A program made the position numbers and the translations under genes. From NCBI RefSeq assembly GCF_023065955.2, contig NW_026622764.1, positions 80,236,333 through 80,300,332 of the forward strand: DNA of 64,000 nt. The letters run 5' to 3'. The DNA is from Ursus arctos (taxonomy: Eukaryota > Chordata > Mammalia > Carnivora > Ursidae). Below the pieces are notes generated by a model that worked only from the letters and a program-made list of their open reading frames with translations, had not been told where the DNA came from and ran no database searches. Below are positions 1 to 10,597 of the stretch, one piece after another. Each line of letters starts with the position of its first letter. The stretch's first letter is position 1.

Positions 1-491
1 CACTGGGACCCGTTTGACAAAACCCGGCTTCCCACGGGAAAGTCTTTCTCCACGTGCAGACATGCTCCCAGGTGCCTGGGGCAAGGGGAAGGAAATGCCA
101 TACACTGACCTGGAAGAGACCACAGGGCCCAGGCACAGTCTGAACCCTTCCCTCAACCCGGCGGGTTTGCTAGCAGGAGTTCAACCCCAACGAACACAGC
201 CCGGAGACCCCTGGGGCAAAAACGGCTTCCGACGAACAATAGGTGCTTGCTGTGGAACACCTATCCCAAGTGGGGGTAGCCAGCTCAACAAAATGCCACA
301 CACCCAGGTGTAAGAAACAACATTGCCCAGGCATGGTCTAAGCCCCTCACCTCGTCCCTGTGCTTTGGGGAGCCGGAGGGACAGCCGAGGCACACGGCCC
401 TGAGACCCCTTTGCAAAAAGCCGGCTTCCCACGGAGACAGTTTTCCTGAGGTGCACACCCTATCCCAAGTGGTTGTGGCAAGGTAAAGCAA
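1..491 (+). repeat. Partial satellite unit at the left edge
   Basis: This is the 3' part of a unit cut by the window edge: the tail of sub-unit A (1-94), a full B (95-292) and a full 199-bp C (293-491). C carries the longer TTGCAAAAAGCC form, which makes a 595-bp unit. A contains the CACGTG hexamer and B contains the minus-strand CENP-B-box-like motif at 221-237. Confidence 0.95.
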
Positions 492-3400
492 ATGCCCTCC
501 ACTTCTCTGGAAGAAACCACAGTGCCCAGCCATGTTCTAAGCCCTCCCATCCTCCCTGGGCTTCTGGCAGCAGGAGTGAAAAGATAGGAGCAGAGCACGG
601 GGACCCGTTTGACAAAACCCGGCTTCCCACGGGAAAGTCTTTCTCCACGTGCAGACATGCTCCCAGGTGCCTGGGGCAAGGGGAAGGAAATGCCATACAC
701 TGACCTGGAAGAGACCACAGGGCCCAGGCACAGTCTGAACCCTTCCCTCAACCCGGCGGTTTTGCTAGCAGGAGTTCAACCCCAACGAACAGAGCCCGGA
801 GACCCCTGGGGCAAAAACGGCTTCCGACGAACAATAGGTGCTTGCTGTGGAACACCTATCCCAAGTGGGGGTAGCCAGCTCAACAAAATGCCACACACCC
901 AGGTGTAAGAAACAACATTGCCCAGGCATGGTCTAAGCCCCTCACCTCGTCCCTGTGCTTTGGGGAGCCGGAGGGACAGCCGAGGCACACGGCCCTGAGA
1001 CCCCTTTGAAAAAGCCGGCTTCCCACGGAGACAGTTTTCCTGAGGTGCACACCCTATCCCAAGTGGTTGTGGCAAAGTAAAGCAAATGCCCTCCACTTCT
1101 CTGGAAGAAACCACAGTGCCCAGCCATGTTCTAAGCCCTCCCATCCTCCCTGGGCTTCTGGCAGCAGGAGTGAAAAGAGAGGAGCAGAGCACGGGGACCC
1201 GTTTGACAAAACTCGGCTTCCCACGGGAAAGTCTTTCTCCACGTGCAGACATGCTCCCAGGTGCCTGGGGCAAGGGGAAGGAAATGCCATACACTGACCT
1301 GGAAGAGACCACAGGGCCCAGGCACAGTCTGAACCCTTCCCTCAACCCGGCGGTTTTGCTAGCAGGAGTTCAACCCCAACGAACACAGCCCGGAGACCCC
1401 TGGGGCAAAAACGGCTTCCGACAAACAATAGGTGCTTGCTGTGGAACACCTATCCCAAGTGGGGGTAGCCAGCTCAACAAAATGCCACACACCCAGGTGT
1501 AAGAAACAACATTGCCCAGGCATGGTCTAAGCCCCTCACCTCGTCCCTGTGCTTTGGGGAGCCGGAGGGACAGCCGAGGCACACGGCCCTGAGACCCCTT
1601 TGAAAAAGCCGGCTTCCCACAGAGACAGTTTTCCTGAGGTGCACACCCTATCCCAAGTGGTTGTGGCAAAGTAAAGCAAATGCCCTCCACTTCTCTGGAA
1701 GAAACCACAGTGCCCAGCCATGTTCTAAGCCCTCCCATCCTCCCTGGGCTTCTGACAGCAGGAGTGAAAAGAGAGGAGCAGAGCACTGGGACCCGTTTGA
1801 CAAAACCCGGCTTCCCACGGGAAAGTCTTTCTCCACGTGCAGACATGCTCCCAGGTGCCTGGGGCAAGGGGAAGGAAATGCCATACACTGACCTGGAAGA
1901 GACCACAGGGCCCAGGCACAGTGTGAACCCTTCCCTCAACCCGGCGGTTTTGCTAGCAGGAGTTCAACCCCAACGAACACAGCCCGGAGACCCCTGGGGC
2001 AAAAACGGCTTCCGACGAACAATAGGTGCTTGCTGTGGAACACCTATCCCATGTGGGGGTAGCCAGCTCAACAAAATGCCACACACCCAGGTGTAAGAAA
2101 CAACATTGCCCAGGCATGGTCTAAGCCCCTCACCTCGTCCCTGTGCTTTGGGGAGCCGGAGGGACAGCCGAGGCACACGGCCCTGAGACCCCTTTGAAAA
2201 AGCCGGCTTCCCACGGAGACAGTTTTCCTGAGGTGCACACCCTATCCCAAGTGGTTGTGGCAAGGTAAAGCAAATGCCCTCCACTTCTCTGGAAGAAACC
2301 ACAGTGCCCAGCCATGTTCTAAGCCCTCCCATCGTCCCTGGGCTTCTGGCAGCAGGAGTGAAAAGAGAGGAGCAGAGCACTGGGACCCGTTTGACAAAAC
2401 CCGGCTATCCACGGGAAAGTCTTTCTCCACGTGCAGACATGCTCCCAGGTGCCTGTGGCAAGGGGAAGGAAATGCCATACACTGACCTGGAAGAGACCAC
2501 AGGGCCCAGGCACAGTGTGAACCCTTCCCTCAACCCGGCGGTTTTGCTAGCAGGAGTTCAACCCCAACGAACAGAGCCCGGAGACCCCTGGGGCAAAAAC
2601 GGCTTCCGACGAACAATAGGTGCTTGCTGTGGAACACCTATCCCAAGTGGGGGTAGCCAGCTCAACAAAATGCCACACACCCCGGTGTAAGAAACAACAT
2701 TGCCCAGGCATGGTCTAAGCCCCTCACCTCGTCCCTGTGCTTTGGGGAGCCGGAGGGACAGCCGAGGCACATGGCCCTGAGACCCCTTTGAAAAAGCCGG
2801 CTTCCCACGGAAACAGTTTTCCTGAGGTGCACACCCTATCCCAAGTGGTTGTGGCAAGGTAAAGCAAATGCCCTCCACTTCTCTGGAAGAAACCACAGTG
2901 CCCAGCCATGTTCTAAGCCCTCCCATCCTCCCTGGGCTTCTGGCAGCAGGAGTGAAAAGAGAGGAGCAGAGCACGAGGACCCGTTTGACAAAACCCGGCT
3001 TCCCACGGGAAAGTCTTCCTCCACGTGCAGACATGCTCTCAGGTGCCTGGGGCAAGGGGAAGGAAATGCCATACACTGACCTGGAAGAGACCACAGGGCC
3101 CAGGCACAGTCTGAACCCTTCCCTCAACCCGGCGGGTTTGCTAGCAGGAGTTCAACCCCAACGAACACAGCCCGGAGACCCCTGGGTCAAAAACGGCTTC
3201 CGACGAACAATAGGTGCTTGCTGTGGAACACCTATCCCAAGTGGGGGTAGCCAGCTCAACAAAATGCCACACACCCAGGTGTAAGAAACAACATTGCCCA
3301 GGCATGGTCTAAGCCCCTCACCTCGTCCCTGTGCTTTGGGGAGCCGGAGGGACAGCCGAGGCACACGGCCCTGAGACCCCTTTGAAAAAGCCGGCTTCCC

Positions 3401-5244
3401 ACGGAAACAGTTTTCCTGAGGTGCACACCCTATCCCAAGTGGTTGTGGCAAGGTAAAGCAAATGCCCTCCACTTCTCTGGAAGAAACCACAGTGCCCAGC
3501 CATGTTCTAAGCCCTCCCATCCTCCCTGGGCTTCTGGCAGCAGGAGTGAAAAGAGAGGAGCAGAGCACGGGGACCCGTTTGACAAAACCCGGCTTCCCAC
3601 GGGAAAGTCTTTCTCCACGTGCAGACATGCTCCCAGGTGCCTGGGACAAGGGGAAGGAAATGCCATACACTGACCTGGAAGAGACCACAGGGCCCAGGCA
3701 CAGTCTGAACCCTTCCCTCAACCCGGCGGTTTTGCTAGCAGGAGTTCAACCCCAACGAACACAGCCCGAAGACCCATGGGTCAAAAACGGCTTCCGACGA
3801 ACAATAGGTGCTTGCTGTGGAACACCTATCCCAAGTGGGGGTAGCCAGCTCAACAAAATGCCACACACCCCGGTGTAAGAAACAACATTGCCCAGGCATG
3901 GTCTAAGCCCCTCACCTCGTCCCTGTGCTTTGGGGAGCCGGAGGGACAGCCGAGGCACACGGCCCTGAGACCCCTTTGAAAAAGCCGGCTTCCCACGGAA
4001 ACAGTTTTCCTGAGGTGCACACCCTATCCCAAGTGGTTGTGGCAAGGTAAAGCAAATGCCCTCCACTTCTCTGGAAGAAACCACAGTGCCCAGCCATGTT
4101 CTAAGCCCTCCCATCCTCCCTGGGCTTCTGGCAGCAGGAGTGAAAAGAGAGGAGCAGAGCACGGGGACCCGTTTGACAAAACCCGGCTTCCCACGGGAAA
4201 GTCTTTCTCCACGTGCAGACATGCTCCCAGGTGCCTGGGGCAAGGGGAAGGAAATGCCATACACTGACCTGGAAGAGACCACAGGGCCCAGGCACAGTCT
4301 GAACCCTTCCCTCAACCCGGCGGGTTTGCTAGCAGGAGTTCAACCCCAACGAACACAGCCCGGAGACCCCTGGGGCAAAAACGGCTTCCGACGAACAATA
4401 GGTGCTTGCTGTGGAACACCTATCCCAAGTGGGGGTAGCCAGCTCAACAAAATGCCACACACCCCGGTGTAAGAAACAACATTGCCCAGGCATGGTCTAA
4501 GCCCCTCACCTCGTCCCTGTGCTTTGGGGAGCCGGAGGGACAGCCGAGGCACACGGCCCTGAGACCCCTTTGAAAAAGCCGGCTTCCCACGGAGACAGTT
4601 TTCCTGAGGTGCACACCCTATCCCAAGTGGTTGTGGCAAGGTAAAGCAAATGCCCTCCACTTCTCTGGAAGAAACCACAGTGCCCAGCCATGTTCTAAGC
4701 CCTCCCATCCTCCCTGGGCTTCTGGCAGCAGGAGTGAAAAGAGAGGAGCAGAGCACGGGGACCCGTTTGACAAAACCCGGCTTCCCACGGGAAAGTCTTT
4801 CTCCACGTGCAGACATGCTCCCAGGTGCCTGGGGCAAGGGGAAGGAAATGCCATACACTGACCTGGAAGAGACCACAGGGCCCAGGCACAGTCTGAACCC
4901 TTCCCTCAACCCGGCGGGTTTGCTAGCAGGAGTTCAACCCCAACGAACACAGCCCGGAGACCCCTGGGGCAAAAACGGCTTCCGACGAACAATAGGTGCT
5001 TGCTGTGGAACACCTATCCCAAGTGGGGGTAGCCAGCTCAACAAAATGCCACACACCCAGGTGTAAGAAACAACATTGCCCAGGCATGGTCTAAGCCCCT
5101 CAACTCGTCCCTGTGCTTTGGGGAGCCGGAGGGACAGCCGAGGCACACGGCCCTGAGAAACCATTGCAAAAAGCCGGCTTCCCACGGAGACAGTTTTCCT
5201 GAGGTGCACACCCTATCCCAAGTGGTTGTGGCAAGGTAAAGCAA
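492..5244 (+). repeat. Block of eight units, mostly 594 bp
   Basis: Unit starts are 492, 1086, 1680, 2274, 2868, 3462, 4056 and 4650. The first seven units are 594 bp because C has TTGAAAAAGCC; the last is 595. Marker variants: AAGATAGGAG (unit 492), AAAACTCGG (1086), TTCTGACAGC and CCCATGTGGG (1680), CATCGTCCCTG and CACCCCGGTG (2274), CTTCCTCCACG with GCTCTCAGG (2868), TGGGACAAG (3462). The first seven units recur in the same order at 59360-63518. The last unit has a diverged C (GAGAAACCATTGC). Confidence 0.93.
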
Positions 5245-5839
5245 ATGCCCTCCACTTCTCTGGAAGAAACCACAGTGCCCAGCCATGTTCTAATCCCTCC
5301 CATCCTCCCTGGGCTTCTGGCAGCAGGAGTGAAAAGAGAGGAACAGAGCACTGGGACCCGTTTGACAAAAACCGGCTTCCCACGGGAAAGTCTTTCTCCA
5401 CGTGCAGACATGCTCCCAGGTGCCTGTGGCAAGGGGAAGGAAATGCCATACACTGACCTGGAAGAGACCACAGGGCCCAGGCACAGTCTGAACCCTTCCC
5501 TCAACCCGGCGGTTTTGGTAGCAGGAGTTCAACCCCAACGAACACAGCCCGGAGACCCCTGGGGCAAAAACGGCTTCCGACGAACAATAGGTGCTTGCTG
5601 TGGAACACCTATCCCAAGTGGGGGTAGCCAGCTCAACAAAATGCCACACACCCAGGTGTAAGAAACAACATTGCCCAGGCATGGTCTAAGCCCCTCACCT
5701 CGTCCCTGTGCTTTGGGGAGCCGGAGGGACAGCCGAGGCCCACGGCCCTGAGACCCCTTTGCAAAAAGCCGGCTTCCCACGGAGACAGTTTTCCTGAGGT
5801 GCACACCCTATCCCAAGTGGTTGTGGCAAGGTAAAGCAA
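5245..5839 (+). repeat. Single variant unit
   Basis: A 595-bp unit with private changes: CTAATCCCTCC in A, GAGGAACAGAGC, and TTTTGGTAGC, which removes the GCTAGC site. Its C is the first in the window with GAGGCCCACGG, a variant that then recurs up to about 35 kb. Confidence 0.9.
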
Positions 5840-8218
5840 ATGCCCTCCACTTCTCTGGAAGAAACCACAGTGCCCAGCCATGTTCTAAGCCCTCCCATCC
5901 TCCCTGGGCTTCTGGCAGCCGGAGTGAAAAGAGAGGAGCAGAGCACGGGGACCCGTTTGACAAAACCCGGCTTCCCACGGGAAAGTCTTTCTCCACGTGC
6001 AGACATGCTCCCAGGTGCCTGGGGCAAGGGGAAGGAAATGCCATACACTGACCTGGAAGAGACCACAGGGCCCAGGCACAGTCTGAACCCTTCCCTCAAC
6101 CCGGCGGTTTTGCTAGCAGGAATTCAACCCCAACGAACACAGCCCGGAGAACCCTGGGTCAAAAACGGCTTCCGACGAACAATAGGTGCTTGCTGTGGAA
6201 CACCTATCCCAAGTGGGAGTAGCCAGCTCAACAAAATGCCACACACCCAGGTGTAAGAAACAACATGGCCCAGGCATGGTCTAAGCCCCTCACCTCGTTC
6301 CTGTGCTTTGGGGAGCCGGAGGGACAGCCGAGGCACACGGCCCTGAGACCCCTTTGCAAAAAGCCGGCTTCCCACGGAGACAGTTTTCCTGAGGTGCAGA
6401 CCCTATCCCAAGTGGTTGTGGCAAGGTAAAGCAAATGCCCTCCACTTCTCTGGAAGAAACCACAGTGCCCAGCCATGTTCTAAGCCCTCCCATCCTTCCT
6501 GGGCTTCTGACAGCAGGAGTGAAAAGAGAGGAGCAGAGCACTGGGACCCGTTTGACAAAACCGGCTTCCCACGGGAAAGTCTTTCTCCACGTGCAGACAT
6601 GCTCCCAGGTGCCTGTGGCAAGGGGAAGGAAATGCCATACACTGACCTGGAAGAGACCACAGGGCCCAGGCACAGTCTGAACCCTTCCCTCAACCCGGCG
6701 GTTTTGCTAGCAGGAGTTCAACCCCAGCGAACACAGCCCGGAGACCCCTGGGTCAAAAACGGCTTCCGACGAACAATAGGTGCTTGCTGTGGAACACCTA
6801 TCCCAAGTGGGGGTAGCCAGCTCAACAAAATGCCACACACCCAGGTGTAAGAAAAAACATTGCCCAGGCATGGTCTAAGCCCCTCACCTCGTCCCTGTGC
6901 TTTGGGGAGCCGGAGGGACAGCCGAGGCACACAGCCCTGAGACCCCTTTGCAAAAAGCCGGCTTCCCACGGAGACAGTTTTCCTGAGGTGCACACCCTAT
7001 CCCAAGTGGTTGTGGCAAGGTAAAGCAAATGCCCTGCACTTCTCTGGAAGAAACCACAGTGCCCAGCCATGTTCTAAGCCCTCCCATCCTCCCTGGGCTT
7101 CTGGCAGCAGGAGTGAAAAGAGAGGAGCAGAGCACTGGGACCCGTTTGACAAAACCCGGCTTCCCACGGGAAAGTCTTTCTCCACGTGCAGACATGCTCC
7201 CAGGTGCCTGGGGCAAGGGGAAGGAAATGCCATACACTGACCTGGAAGAGACCACAGGGCCCAGGCACAGTCTGAACCCTTCCCTCAACCCGGCGGGTTT
7301 GCTAGCAGGAGTTCAACCCCAACGAACACAGCCCGGAGACCCCTGGGGCAAAAACGGCTTCCGACGAACAATAGGTGCTTGCTGTGGAACACCTATCCCA
7401 AGTGGGGGTAGCCAGCTCAACAAAATGCCACACACCCAGGTGTAAGAAACAACATTGCCCAGGCATGGTCTAAGCCCCTCACCTCGTCCCTGTGCTTTGG
7501 GGAGCCGGAGGGACAGCCGAGGCCCACGGCCCTGAGACCCCTTTGCAAAAAGCCGGCTTCCCACGTAGACAGTTTTCCTGAGGTGCAGACCCTATCCCAA
7601 GTGGTTGTGGCAAGGTAAAGCAAATGCCCTCCACTTCTCTGGAAGAAACCACAGTGCCCAGCCATGTTCTAAGCCCTCCCATCCTCCCTGGGCTTCTGGC
7701 AGCAGGAGTGAAAAGAGAGGAGCAGAGCACGGGGACCCGTTTGACAAAACCCGGCTTCCCACGGGAAAGTCTTTCTCCACGTGCAGACATGCTCCCAGGT
7801 GCCTGTGGCAAGGGGAAGGAAATGCCATACACTGACCTGGAAGAGACCACAGGGCCCAGGCACAGTCTGAACCCTTCCTTCAACCCGGCGGTTTTGCTAG
7901 CAGGAGTTCAACCCCAGCGAACACAGCCCGGAGACCCCTGGGTCAAAAACGGCTTCCGACGAACAATAGGTGCTTGCTGTGGAACACCTATCCCAAGTGG
8001 GGGTAGCCAGCTCAACAAAATGCCACACACCCAGGTGTAAGAAACAACATTGCCCAGGCATGGTCTAAGCCCCTCACCTCGTCCCTGTGCTTTGGGGAGC
8101 CGGAGGGACAGCCGAGGCCCACGACCCTGAGACCCCTTTGCAAAAAGCCGGCTTCCCACGGAGACAGTTTTCCTGAGGTGCACACCCTATCCCAAGTGGT
8201 TGTGGCAAGGTAAAGCAA
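5840..8218 (+). repeat. Four-unit block, copy 1 (tandemly duplicated)
   Basis: Unit starts are 5840, 6435, 7029 and 7624. Markers in order: GCAGCCGGAGTG, GGAATTCAACC (an EcoRI-type GAATTC) and GTGGGAGTAGCC; then a one-base deletion giving AAAACCGGC in A with TTCTGACAGC and an extra A in GAAAAAACATTG; then a C with CCCACGTAGAC; then CCTTCAACCC. The same markers repeat 2379 bp downstream. Confidence 0.92.
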
Positions 8219-10597
8219 ATGCCCTCCACTTCTCTGGAAGAAACCACAGTGCCCAGCCATGTTCTAAGCCCTCCCATCCTCCCTGGGCTTCTGGCAGCCG
8301 GAGTGAAAAGAGAGGAGCAGAGCACGGGGACCCGTTTGACAAAACCCGGCTTCCCACGGGAAAGTCTTTCTCCACGTGCAGACATGCTCCCAGGTGCCTG
8401 GGGCAAGGGGAAGGAAATGCCATACACTGACCTGGAAGAGACCACAGGGCCCAGGCACAGTCTGAACCCTTCCCTCAACCCGGCGGTTTTGCTAGCAGGA
8501 ATTCAACCCCAACGAACACAGCCCGGAGAACCCTGGGTCAAAAACGGCTTCCGACGAACAATAGGTGCTTGCTGTGGAACACCTATCCCAAGTGGGAGTA
8601 GCCAGCTCAACAAAATGCCACACACCCAGGTGTAAGAAACAACATGGCCCAGGCATGGTCTAAGCCCCTCACCTCGTCCCTGTGCTTTGGGGAGCCGGAG
8701 GGACAGCCGAGGCACACGGCCCTGAGACCCCTTTGCAAAAAGCCGGCTTCCCACGGAGACAGTTTTCCTGAGGTGCAGACCCTATCCCAAGTGGTTGTGG
8801 CAAGGTAAAGCAAATGCCCTCCACTTCTCTGGAAGAAACCACAGTGCCCAGCCATGTTCTAAGCCCTCCCATCCTTCCTGGGCTTCTGACAGCAGGAGTG
8901 AAAAGAGAGGAGCAGAGCACTGGGACCCGTTTGACAAAACCGGCTTCCCACGGGAAAGTCTTTCTCCACGTGCAGACATGCTCCCAGGTGCCTGTGGCAA
9001 GGGGAAGGAAATGCCATACACTGACCTGGAAGAGACCACAGGGCCCAGGCACAGTCTGAACCCTTCCTTCAACCCGGCGGTTTTGCTAGCAGGAGTTCAA
9101 CCCCAGCGAACACAGCCCGGAGACCCCTGGGTCAAAAACGGCTTCCGACGAACAATAGGTGCTTGCTGTGGAACACCTATCCCAAGTGGGGGTAGCCAGC
9201 TCAACAAAATGCCACACACCCAGGTGTAAGAAAAAACATTGCCCAGGCATGGTCTAAGCCCCTCACCTCGTCCCTGTGCTTTGGGGAGCCGGAGGGACAG
9301 CCGAGGCACACAGCCCTGAGACCCCTTTGCAAAAAGCCGGCTTCCCACGGAGACAGTTTTCCTGAGGTGCACACCCTATCCCTAGTGGTTGTGGCAAGGT
9401 AAAGCAAATGCCCTCCACTTCTCTGGAAGAAACCACAGTGCCCAGCCATGTTCTAAGCCCTCCCATCCTCCCTGGGCTTCTGGCAGCAGGAGTGAAAAGA
9501 GAGGAGCAGAGCACTGGGACCCGTTTGACAAAACCCGGCTTCCCACGGGAAAGTCTTTCTCCACGTGCAGACATGCTCCCAGGTGCCTGGGGCAAGGGGA
9601 AGGAAATGCCATACACTGACCTGGAAGAGACCACAGGGCCCAGGCACAGTCTGAACCCTTCCCTCAACCCGGCGGGTTTGCTAGCAGGAGTTCAACCCCA
9701 ACGAACACAGCCCGGAGACCCCTGGGGCAAAAACGGCTTCCGACGAACAATAGGTGCTTGCTGTGGAACACCTATCCCAAGTGGGGGTAGCCAGCTCAAC
9801 AAAATGCCACACACCCAGGTGTAAGAAACAACATTGCCCAGGCATGGTCTAAGCCCCTCACCTCGTCCCTGTGCTTTGGGGAGCCGGAGGGACAGCCGAG
9901 GCCCACGGCCCTGAGACCCCTTTGCAAAAAGCCGGCTTCCCACGTAGACAGTTTTCCTGAGGTGCAGACCCTATCCCAAGTGGTTGTGGCAAGGTAAAGC
10001 AAATGCCCTCCACTTCTCTGGAAGAAACCACAGTGCCCAGCCATGTTCTAAGCCCTCCCATCCTCCCTGGGCTTCTGGCAGCAGGAGTGAAAAGAGAGGA
10101 GCAGAGCACGGGGACCCGTTTGACAAAACCCGGCTTCCCACGGGAAAGTCTTTCTCCACGTGCAGACATGCTCCCAGGTGCCTGTGGCAAGGGGAAGGAA
10201 ATGCCATACACTGACCTGGAAGAGACCACAGGGCCCAGGCACAGTCTGAACCCTTCCTTCAACCCGGCGGTTTTGCTAGCAGGAGTTCAACCCCAGCGAA
10301 CACAGCCCGGAGACCCCTGGGTCAAAAACGGCTTCCGACGAACAATAGGTGCTTGCTGTGGAACACCTATCCCAAGTGGGGGTAGCCAGCTCAACAAAAT
10401 GCCACACACCCAGGTGTAAGAAACAACATTGCCCAGGCATGGTCTAAGCCCCTCACCTCGTCCCTGTGCTTTGGGGAGCCAGAGGGACAGCCGAGGCACA
10501 CGGCCCTGAGACCCCTTTGCAAAAAGCCGGCTTCCCACGGAGACAGTTTTCCTGAGGTGCACACCCTATCCCAAGTGGTTGTGGCAAGGTAAAGCAA
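8219..10597 (+). repeat. Four-unit block, copy 2
   Basis: Unit starts are 8219, 8814, 9408 and 10003. It repeats the markers of 5840-8218 in the same order at a shift of 2379 bp. Only a handful of differences are visible, such as CCTTCAACCC versus CCCTCAACCC in the second unit, a CCCTAGTGG change before 9408, and GAGGCACACGG in the last C. This is a young duplication of four units. Confidence 0.92.

Noticed and set aside
175..190. Pol III B-box-like AGTTCAACCCC in sub-unit B
   Set aside because: It matches only about 7 of 10 informative positions and has no properly spaced A-box, so an internal Pol III promoter is not supported.
160..190. CENP-B box in the GTTCGTTGGGG context (minus strand of CCCCAACGAAC)
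   Set aside because: It shares TTCGTTGG with the alpha-satellite box but lacks the central A and the CGGG end, so only the TTCG block matches.
300..315. Splice-donor-like CAGGTGTAAG in C and acceptor-like pyrimidine tract ending GGCAG in A
   Set aside because: Short motifs like these are expected by chance, and without transcript evidence they cannot be called splice sites.
492..689. A finer 99-bp half-repeat inside each sub-unit
   Set aside because: Comparing the halves of A gives only scattered matches (for example around CATGTTC and CATGCTC, which lie 125 bp apart), so no 99-bp period is supported.
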